Source of the DNA: Bacteroidales bacterium
GTDB taxonomy: Bacteria; Bacteroidota; Bacteroidia; Bacteroidales; WCHB1-69
Reading direction: 5' to 3'
NCBI GenBank assembly: GCA_024400635.1
Contig: JAKSMI010000001.1
Span: 1-64,000, forward strand
DNA length: 64,000 nucleotides
The notes under the pieces were generated by a model. That model had not been told where the DNA came from and made no database searches. It worked only from the letters and a program-made list of their open reading frames with translations. The position numbers and the translations under genes are program-made. Below, in pieces: positions 27,700-33,526 of the stretch; position 1 is the first letter of the stretch; every line of letters begins with the position of its first letter.

Positions 27700-28212
27700 T
27701 TATGCTTCAAGTTTTGGATTAAAAGTATTCTTTTCAAGGTCATATCCCTTTATCCACCATGGTCCAGATGTCTTCTTTGTCCCATACCGATTCTCAAAAA
27801 CGATATTTAGTTCAATTTTTACAACTTTCTCTTTTTTTAGTTTAATCACAGATAGTCTTTCGAATGGCAAAACAATAGCATTGGTTTCTGTAGTATTGGC
27901 TTTTACAATAGGTAATCTTTTTTCTTCGCGATATACAATATTATTGTCCCCGTCCAGCAATTCGGCAAAGCATGTCACATTGTATGCAGCAAATATCTGA
28001 GAGTCATTGACAATGTGAATATTTCGTTTCATCATTTGCCGTTTTAGTTTTTTCCCATTAATATTCGTAATGGAGTCATCAACCATATTTTGATTATAAC
28101 AGGCAAGTTTGATTTCAGGCTCAAACTTTTCAGCTGGAATAACCCAAACAACAAAGGATGCGATAGCACCTATTATGATTGATGTTGCTATTGATATGAT
28201 TATTGTACTCAT
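27700..28212 (-). CDS. Membrane-anchored protein of the RiPP locus
   Basis: 170 residues with a single N-terminal membrane helix (about 5-25, rich in Ile/Val/Ala) and a predicted outward-facing mixed alpha/beta domain that includes NVTCFAELLDGDNNIVY and VVKIELNIVFENRYGTKK. No protease, transporter or known family motif is visible. It lies between the two precursor-like genes, 12 nt after precursor 2 and 18 nt before precursor 1, so it is part of the same transcript. It may be a partner, immunity or processing protein, but that is a guess from context. Confidence 0.65.
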   Translation of the reverse strand: MSTIIISIATSIIIGAIASFVVWVIPAEKFEPEIKLACYNQNMVDDSITNINGKKLKRQMMKRNIHIVNDSQIFAAYNVTCFAELLDGDNNIVYREEKRLPIVKANTTETNAIVLPFERLSVIKLKKEKVVKIELNIVFENRYGTKKTSGPWWIKGYDLEKNTFNPKLEA

Positions 28213-28224
28213 ATTAACAATCTA

Positions 28225-28362
28225 TTAATTCCAATCTCCACTTGAATCGCCATATCCACCATCATCAGAATAGTCTGAATAATCTTCGAAAGCATTTTCT
28301 ATTTCTACTTTATCGTCCATATTTTTCAGAATAACTTCTTGCGCATATGTTATTGCATCCAT
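28225..28362 (-). CDS. Putative RiPP precursor 2, three Y-x-D repeats
   Basis: A 45-residue gene found by reading the gap between larger genes. Leader-like start MDAITYAQEVILKNMDDKVE, then a Tyr/Asp/Gly/Ser-rich tail with Y28-S-D30, Y31-S-D33 and Y37-G-D39, ending G-D-W-N. The A-Q-E-V-I-L motif (7-12) matches S-Q-K-V-I-L in precursor 1, and both tails share Tyr-x-Asp spacing and G-D-S. A later ATG (residue 15) would drop this motif, so the first ATG is preferred. The next gene starts 12 nt downstream. The resemblance to precursor 1 is the main evidence that this short frame is real. Confidence 0.72.
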   Translation of the reverse strand: MDAITYAQEVILKNMDDKVEIENAFEDYSDYSDDGGYGDSSGDWN

Positions 28363-28383
28363 CGCTAATTCAAACTTGATTAG

Positions 28384-28417
28384 AAAGAGGATTTGCCTAT
28401 ACCGACAAATCCTCTTT
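28384..28417 (-). terminator. Strong hairpin, terminator or attenuator before precursor 2
   Basis: Perfect 12-bp stem AAAGAGGATTTG / CAAATCCTCTTT with a 10-nt loop, 23 nt after the stop of the 123-residue gene and 22 nt before precursor 2. The T-run on the minus strand is short (TTT), so it may only partly terminate, or may stabilise mRNA ends. Confidence 0.65.
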
Positions 28418-28439
28418 AAATTTGTGTTATTTTATGTTA

Positions 28440-28811
28440 TTAGTTCATGTTAAAGTAATAATAGCTTCCTTTATATGACACATAATACTGATAATGATTA
28501 TTGCTTGTCCAAGGTGCAGACCGGTTATAATTCGAATTTTCTCTGACAACACATTCAGTTTGGTTTTCATCATCTACAACAGCATAATAAGAGTTACACA
28601 TCCCTGCGGATTGATATACTTTAATTGATATAGACTTTACAGCTTTGCCTCCCAAGCCGCACGCGGCATTACCTTGCCAGTAAATTGGTGTATGGCTGTT
28701 AATTTCATTACATAAAATACTTTTTTCTTTCACAATAGTGAATGAGCTGAATACCATTGCGCTAGTCATTATCGCAATAATCACTGCGATTGTCATAAAT
28801 GTTTTTTTCAT
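28440..28811 (-). CDS. Small secreted Cys-containing protein
   Basis: 123-residue precursor with a hydrophobic signal segment (about 5-25) and a mature part holding four cysteines (C34, C51, C72, C87) and a Tyr/Asn-rich end (NNHYQYYVSYKGSYYYFNMN). No family recognised. It lies upstream of the RiPP genes on the same strand, separated from precursor 2 by a hairpin. It may be an independent exported protein or part of the locus. Confidence 0.6.
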   Translation of the reverse strand: MKKTFMTIAVIIAIMTSAMVFSSFTIVKEKSILCNEINSHTPIYWQGNAACGLGGKAVKSISIKVYQSAGMCNSYYAVVDDENQTECVVRENSNYNRSAPWTSNNHYQYYVSYKGSYYYFNMN

Positions 28812-28874
28812 AATAAAATTGTGGCATTTTTTATCCTGTAGCCTGCAGTTTTAAATTTAAATGTTTTTCGACCG

Positions 28875-28882
28875 CAAAAATA
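28875..28882 (-). promoter_or_regulatory. -7 box upstream of the secreted protein/RiPP unit
   Basis: TATTTTTG on the minus strand, 63 nt before the 28811 ATG. No clear -33 element. No other TAnnTTTG box was seen between this gene and precursor 2. Confidence 0.4.
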
Positions 28883-29003
28883 CGTCATTCAGGCTTTGTC
28901 TCTCCTGTACATTCCGTGACTATTTATCACGTTTTCATTGAATTGTAATCACGGTTAGGATGTGAAATTTGCGGCAACTGCCGAGGAAATCACGGTGGTT
29001 CGT

Positions 29004-29312
29004 TCAGTCGCTTAACAATTCTTTCAGCCTCTCCATTTTCTCCGCAGAAAAATCTTCCAAAGAGAGGCTGAAATTCACTTGTGTGTGTGAGTAGGGGAGC
29101 CCGTACAGTTGCATCGCATCTGCCAGAAAGTTGTGCTTCAGTATTTTGGAAAGACGAGATAGCAGTTCCACATCAACGCTGCTGCGGCGGAAGATGGTAT
29201 AGACATTGGTGCGTTCGCAGTGTAGCCGCCGAGCCAGCTCCGCCACACTCATACCGCTTTCATCGAACACCGATTTCACCAATTTGCCGATATGTACTTC
29301 CCTTTCCTGCAT
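29004..29312 (-). CDS. XRE-like helix-turn-helix regulator
   Basis: DNA-binding protein of 102 residues from the chosen ATG (MQEREVHIGKLVKSVFDESG). The helix-turn-helix is in MSVAELARRLHCERTNVYTI, followed by the Bacteroidota-typical DVELLSRLSKILKHNF and a short C-terminal helix. An in-frame start at 29396 would run into the structured leader and is less likely. Target genes are unknown; a palindrome at its own promoter suggests autoregulation. Confidence 0.75.
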   Translation of the reverse strand: MQEREVHIGKLVKSVFDESGMSVAELARRLHCERTNVYTIFRRSSVDVELLSRLSKILKHNFLADAMQLYGLPYSHTQVNFSLSLEDFSAEKMERLKELLSD

Positions 29313-29361
29313 TACCAATTTGTCATAAACCATAAAAAAAGCGTGGAATCTTTTCCTTGCC

Positions 29362-29486
29362 TGACTCTCGGGTTTCCACGCCCACCAATCTAACAAGTTG
29401 TTCCACGCCGTAGCAATTACGGCATCTGGTAACTTTCCTTGATTGGTTTGTCCTCGTAAAGAGGACGTTGTGGAAATTGAGAGTCA
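29362..29486 (-). ncRNA. Highly structured leader or small RNA candidate
   Basis: Nested perfect stems in a 125-nt segment: TGACTCTC/GAGAGTCA (29362-29369 with 29479-29486), TTTCCAC/GTGGAAA (29373-29379 with 29470-29476), CCAATC/GATTGG (29385-29390 with 29441-29446), AAGTT/AACTT (29395-29399 with 29431-29435), GCCGTA/TACGGC hairpin (29407-29423) and GTCCTC/GAGGAC hairpin (29450-29466). Together they form a closed three-way architecture. On the minus strand it is the leader of the HTH gene. Strand is inferred from the upstream -7 box. No known RNA family recognised. Confidence 0.55.
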
Positions 29487-29582
29487 AGGATAGCCACAAA
29501 CGCTATCTATTAATATATTTTGTAATTTATTTCTATCTCTCTATCTACTAAATCTTTTGGTTTCTAATTCAATATTATTCGT

Positions 29583-29595
29583 GTCAATTTTTGAC
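29583..29595. promoter_or_regulatory. Palindrome at the HTH promoter, candidate operator
   Basis: GTCAA-TTT-TTGAC, a perfect 5-bp palindrome at the expected start of transcription of the HTH gene leader, a good place for autorepression. Binding is inferred. Confidence 0.4.
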
Positions 29596-29598
29596 TTG

Positions 29599-29606
29599 CA
29601 AAAATA
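29599..29606 (-). promoter_or_regulatory. -7 box for the HTH gene and its leader
   Basis: TATTTTTG on the minus strand. Transcription from here would cross the structured segment before reaching the HTH start at 29312. The interval 29487-29580 holds nothing else that I recognise. Confidence 0.45.
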
Positions 29607-29719
29607 CGCTTATTTTGGGAATTGGCGAATAGTGTGGGTTAAATTCTTTCGGTCACAGATTTTTTCCAAAAATCCATTATGTTCCTAATTTTTGTTGAAC
29701 GCGATAAAATTGTAATGCT

Positions 29720-30748
29720 TTAGAGTTTCCCCATATTCCGCACCCTCATTTGCAATTCCTCCATCCTCAGCATCAGTGCATCGAAATCCAACGACTGCCC
29801 GTAAATGAAATATCGCCGCATATCGGCATAGTCGGTTTGCCAAGAAATCCTATGCTTTCTTGGAATTATAAAATTGATGGTATCGGGCTGTAGCAGGGCA
29901 TAATCGACATACTTCAGTGCATAGTAGGTGCTGCGGTGTTCCACTACGGCATCGTATAAGGTTCTACTGGATAAGGCTTTAAGCCCATACGGAGTATCCA
30001 TCAACTTCTCCAAATCATACAAATGACGAGACATTCGTACACTTCGCGGCGTCTCCTTTTGGAACTCCTCCGCCAACAAGAAAAATTTTTCCAAGAAAGT
30101 GCGAGTGGGTGACACCGTTTGTATTCTACTAATAGAATCAGTATCCTCTTCCGTGAATGTTTCACCAATCAGTGAATGTATCTCCCGTTCCTCCGTGGGC
30201 TCATCCATTGACAAGCAACTCACCTCAATCTTTACTCTCGGCGGAATATAACTTATAGCATCCTCCAAAACTGAAGGATAGTGCAGAATAATCACCGTGG
30301 GATCTTTGTCTGAATCAATGGGATTCCATTCGCCTTGATTATCCTGTCATTTAGTGACATTTTCTATCCTGTACCCCGACACTCCCATATTCCTTAAACT
30401 CATATCCAGTTGTTTAGACAGCATTTCGTGGATGTATTTCCGGGCTGTTTTACGCAATTTGTCACGCTGGCTCTTACTGGCATTCTCTATGCCAAAGAAA
30501 GAATGGCTGATAGACAAGTCTATGTCTTCTGAAAAACGCTCAATGATGTTAAAACCTTTGTAAAGCGATGTACCTCCCTTGAACAGCAGCGATTCCCGAC
30601 ATTCTGTCTGAAATAATGCCTTCAGCACAATAGTCACCCACCAATCCTTTTCAACGGCAACTTGATTGACTTCTGGGTGTTCCAACTCTGTCTGTTGTAA
30701 CATTGCAAGGCGGTCAACAGAACTATTGTTTATCCATATCTTTCCCAT
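29720..30748 (-). pseudogene. AbiEii-type nucleotidyltransferase toxin, interrupted by TGA
   Basis: Toxin half of an AbiE (type IV) toxin-antitoxin pair; such toxins are nucleotidyltransferases. The frame from ATG 30748 contains EKDWWVTIVLKALF, LFKGGTSLYKGFNIIERFSE and DIDLS (nucleotide-binding GG[TS] and acidic motif). It stops at TGA (30347-30349) and continues in the same frame as QDNQGEWNPIDSDKDPTVII, IPPRVKIEVSCLSMDEPTEE and FLEKFFLLAEEF to 29720. Rejoined it gives a normal-length protein of about 342 residues. A single nonsense change in otherwise intact sequence. The N-terminal nucleotidyltransferase part would still be made, truncated. Confidence 0.82.
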
Positions 30749-30750
30749 AA

Positions 30751-31362
30751 TCACTGCTTTATCATAGGCTTTACAATCCGTTTCATCCATGCGGGCATAT
30801 TATCCACATCTTTTAACAAAGCCTCTTTATCAGATTCTTTAGAGAGGAGTTCCCTGATTATCTGCAATTCATTTTCTCCCACATTCTCTTGTTTTAAAGT
30901 TTTCAATGCCTGTGTCAGCAGGCCGATGAGTTTTGTCTGGAAACAGAAGTTTTTAGGCACACCGCGTTTCAGTTTAATCTGACAATTTGCAAGTTGGATA
31001 GTGCGCTCGCTGCCTGTGGTGAGATAGGTGTAGTTCATAGGCACTTGTGTGGACAGTCCCAGCGCATTCAACGCTGTCATACCTGATGGCAATACCTCTG
31101 CATGGTCTCGTATCGCAATGGCTTGCACGATTTTATCCACCGAGGGTATCACAGTTCCAAACCGGCTCCTTCGAGGCTTCGCATAGATACCTTGCGCCAC
31201 TTTCACCAACACCCCCTCACGAGTCAGCTCCGCCAAAGTTTCCCCTACAAATTCGGAATGAAATTCTGGGAAATCGGAGCGAAACAGCACAGTATCGTCA
31301 GGCAATACCTCAATACGTTGTTGAAGTGTAACACCATTATTCACAGTATCTTCTCCTTTCAT
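30751..31362 (-). CDS. AbiEi-type antitoxin (DUF6088)
   Basis: Antitoxin and likely transcriptional autorepressor of the AbiE pair. The 203-residue protein has an N-terminal winged-helix region (ETLAELTREGVLVKVAQGIY then AKPR) and the conserved middle block SGMTALNALGLSTQVPMNYT. A C-terminal helical domain follows. Its TGA stop lies 2 nt before the toxin ATG (TGATTATG), as expected for coupled genes, and shows that TGA is used as a genuine stop in this genome. Confidence 0.85.
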   Translation of the reverse strand: MKGEDTVNNGVTLQQRIEVLPDDTVLFRSDFPEFHSEFVGETLAELTREGVLVKVAQGIYAKPRRSRFGTVIPSVDKIVQAIAIRDHAEVLPSGMTALNALGLSTQVPMNYTYLTTGSERTIQLANCQIKLKRGVPKNFCFQTKLIGLLTQALKTLKQENVGENELQIIRELLSKESDKEALLKDVDNMPAWMKRIVKPMIKQ

Positions 31363-31394
31363 ACACCTTTGAAATTTTGATAATTTTTCAAGTG

Positions 31395-31402
31395 CAAAAA
31401 TA
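31395..31402 (-). promoter_or_regulatory. -7 box for the AbiE pair
   Basis: TATTTTTG on the minus strand, 32 nt before the antitoxin ATG. No -33 motif seen. Confidence 0.4.
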
Positions 31403-31454
31403 CAAATAATTTGAAAAAGAGAAATGAAAACGGAAAATTATATAGATTTTTTTG

Positions 31455-31462
31455 TATCTTTG
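31455..31462 (+). promoter_or_regulatory. -7 box for the RsbW-like gene
   Basis: TATCTTTG, 25 nt before the ATG at 31488. It makes the in-frame start at 31452 untenable, since that codon lies upstream of the box. Confidence 0.5.
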
Positions 31463-31487
31463 CCAGCGTTCTAACAAGCAAGATTTA

Positions 31488-31883
31488 ATGAAAAAACGTT
31501 TCGAACCAATATTTGACAAGTGCGGTGAAATCGTCGAATTTTTAATGACATCTCCTGATATTCCCAACGACGAAAGTCTTCAATTCAAAATCAGATTGAG
31601 TGTCGAAGAAACTGTGGAAAATGTAGTCTGCTACGCTTACAACAATGGTTTGGGATACATCGAAGTGGAAACTTCACTCGAAAACGGTGTGTTGTCCATC
31701 ATGTTGAAAGACAGCGGAAAACCGTTCAACCCGTTGAATGCACCCGACCCCAACGTCTCACTCGCCCTTGAAGACCGCCCCATCGGCGGACTCGGCATAT
31801 TCTTGTGCAAACAGATGATGGATGAAGTCAACTACGAATACGTTGACAACTGCAACATTCTGACTATGAAAATCAACATTTAG
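31488..31883 (+). CDS. RsbW-like anti-sigma factor / serine kinase ATPase domain
   Basis: 131-residue GHKL (HATPase_c_2) protein. N box region RLSVEETVENVVCYAYNN, G1 box VLSIMLKDSGKPFNP and G2 region RPIGGLGIFLCKQMMDEVNY. Such proteins bind a sigma factor or antagonist and phosphorylate the antagonist. Start chosen at MKKRFEPIF. It is followed 6 nt later by a RelA/SpoT-domain gene, suggesting a stress-signalling pair. No STAS antagonist or PP2C phosphatase is seen next to it. Confidence 0.82.
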   Translation: MKKRFEPIFDKCGEIVEFLMTSPDIPNDESLQFKIRLSVEETVENVVCYAYNNGLGYIEVETSLENGVLSIMLKDSGKPFNPLNAPDPNVSLALEDRPIGGLGIFLCKQMMDEVNYEYVDNCNILTMKINI

Positions 31884-31889
31884 CATTCT

Positions 31890-33005
31890 ATGAATAACGA
31901 AGACAAAACACTGCTAAGCTTGGATCTTCACTGCCAGATGATTGTGGAAGAATACCGTGAGAATCTGCCCATTTATAAAAAAATGCAGACCATCGTTATG
32001 GAACGCCTCCATAAAGCATTGGAAGAAGCCAACATCATTGTCAATGGTTTGGAAAGCCGCATCAAAGCTGAAAAAAGTTTGATAGGAAAATTGCATCTCA
32101 AAGGTTCCAAATACAATTTTCTGTCTGACCTCACCGACATATTAGGGGCACGTGTCATCACATATTACACCGACGAAGTTGATAAAATCGCAGCAATAGC
32201 AGAAAACATCTTCGACATCGACTGGCAAAACTCCGTTGACAAACGAAAAAAGCATGAATTGAACAGTTTCGGATATATGTCATTGCACTACATTTGTCGT
32301 ATTCCGAAATCCATATACGAGGACCCCGAACATCCGGAAATCAATGAATTGCGTTTCGAACTGCAGATGCGCACGGCACTGCAACACGTGTGGGCCAACA
32401 TTGACCACGATATCGGATACAAAACCGGTGTTGAAATCCCGCCGGCACATTTGAGAAATCTCAACCGTTTGGCCGGTATGCTGGAACTTGCCGATGAACA
32501 ATTCAGCCGCATCCGCCGCGAAATCAACGATTACCGCCGTCAAGTGCAAAACCTTGTTGACAGCGGCAATTTCAACGAGATTGTCCTAAACGGCGACACC
32601 TTCCGCAGCTATCTCACCCTTAATCCATTCCGACCTTTGGCCGAACGCATCGCCGCCGTCAATCAGGCTGAAATTTTCTACGACAATATCTCCAATTATT
32701 TCCAATTGTTTCAGGTTTTCAATTTCAAAACCATCGGCGATATCGAACACTTCAAGAACGATTATGCTGACGCCGCATTCCAATTTGCCGTCAACCAAAT
32801 TGCCGGAACCGACCTTGACATCATCGCGGCATCCGTGGCATTGCAAGATTTATTCATTGTTTACATTTTGAAAAACGGCTTTGGCATCAAGGGTTTGGAA
32901 ACTCTTTACAACACTTTGGGCGGCAACGAACAGGCCAACAAAGAGCGTGCTCAACAGACTTTCGAACGAGCCAAGAAAATCAATATTGTGAGCAGCGAAT
33001 CATAG
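31890..33005 (+). CDS. RelA/SpoT-domain (p)ppGpp synthetase-like protein
   Basis: 371 residues with a stand-alone synthetase domain: FLSDLTDILGARVITYYTDE, NSFGYMSLHYICRIP and FELQMRTALQHVWANIDHDI. The conserved Arg/Lys, the Tyr of GY-S-LHY and E-Q-R motif residues needed for ATP/GDP binding appear present. No hydrolase (HD), TGS or ACT domain, so it is a small alarmone synthetase-type protein with an uncharacterised C-terminal helical region (about 230-371). Likely makes (p)ppGpp under stress. Co-transcribed with the RsbW-like gene. Confidence 0.82.
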   Translation: MNNEDKTLLSLDLHCQMIVEEYRENLPIYKKMQTIVMERLHKALEEANIIVNGLESRIKAEKSLIGKLHLKGSKYNFLSDLTDILGARVITYYTDEVDKIAAIAENIFDIDWQNSVDKRKKHELNSFGYMSLHYICRIPKSIYEDPEHPEINELRFELQMRTALQHVWANIDHDIGYKTGVEIPPAHLRNLNRLAGMLELADEQFSRIRREINDYRRQVQNLVDSGNFNEIVLNGDTFRSYLTLNPFRPLAERIAAVNQAEIFYDNISNYFQLFQVFNFKTIGDIEHFKNDYADAAFQFAVNQIAGTDLDIIAASVALQDLFIVYILKNGFGIKGLETLYNTLGGNEQANKERAQQTFERAKKINIVSSES

Positions 33006-33070
33006 ATTCCCTCAAAGTCGGATTAGATTTATCCAATACGATTTTTCCTATTTCCATTCAAAAAAAATCG

Positions 33071-33078
33071 TAATTTTG
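33071..33078 (+). promoter_or_regulatory. -7 box for rsfS
   Basis: TAATTTTG, 32 nt before the rsfS ATG. No clear -33 element. Confidence 0.4.
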
Positions 33079-33110
33079 CAACGTATATTTATCATAGCAT
33101 CATATTTATT

Positions 33111-33491
33111 ATGGCAAAAAAAATTAAAGTAAAAGCTGAAGTAAAAGAATTTGACGGAAAGATTGAAGAACTTATCCTTCAGGCACTTATAGAAAAAAAA
33201 GGGGTAAACATCATCAGTATTGACCTCAAAAAAATCAATCACGTTTTTTTCGATTATTTCATCGTGTGCACAGGTAGTTCCAAACCCCATGTTGAGACAC
33301 TGTGCGATTTTGTCCAGGAAACCACCAAACGCTACGCCAACACCATGCCCAAACATGTGGAGGGAACTTCCAACGGCGAATGGATTCTCTTGGATTATTT
33401 CAATGTCGTGGTACACATTTTCCAACCCGAAGCTCGGGAATATTATAAACTTGACCAATTATACAACGACGCTGAAATCACCAGATTCTAA
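33111..33491 (+). CDS. rsfS: Ribosomal silencing factor RsfS (Iojap)
   Basis: Binds L14 on the 50S subunit and blocks subunit joining in stationary phase. 126 residues with the family blocks DYFIVCTGSSKPHVETLCDF, EGTSNGEWILLDYFNVVVHI and FQPEAREYYKLDQLY. An N-terminal Lys/Glu-rich extension (1-25) is unremarkable. ftsH follows 35 nt later, the usual Bacteroidota order. Confidence 0.93.
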   Translation: MAKKIKVKAEVKEFDGKIEELILQALIEKKGVNIISIDLKKINHVFFDYFIVCTGSSKPHVETLCDFVQETTKRYANTMPKHVEGTSNGEWILLDYFNVVVHIFQPEAREYYKLDQLYNDAEITRF

Positions 33492-33526
33492 GGTTCTTCA
33501 TCATTAACAATTTCTAAATTCCAATA

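Noticed and set aside
27760-28212. Plus-strand frame opposite the membrane-anchored RiPP-locus protein
   Set aside because: Phe/Ser-rich shadow of the minus-strand gene without a promoter or recognisable domain.
25909-30349. TGA reassigned to an amino acid
   Set aside because: TGA is the natural stop of the radical SAM and AbiE antitoxin genes, and conserved genes nearby show no internal TGA.
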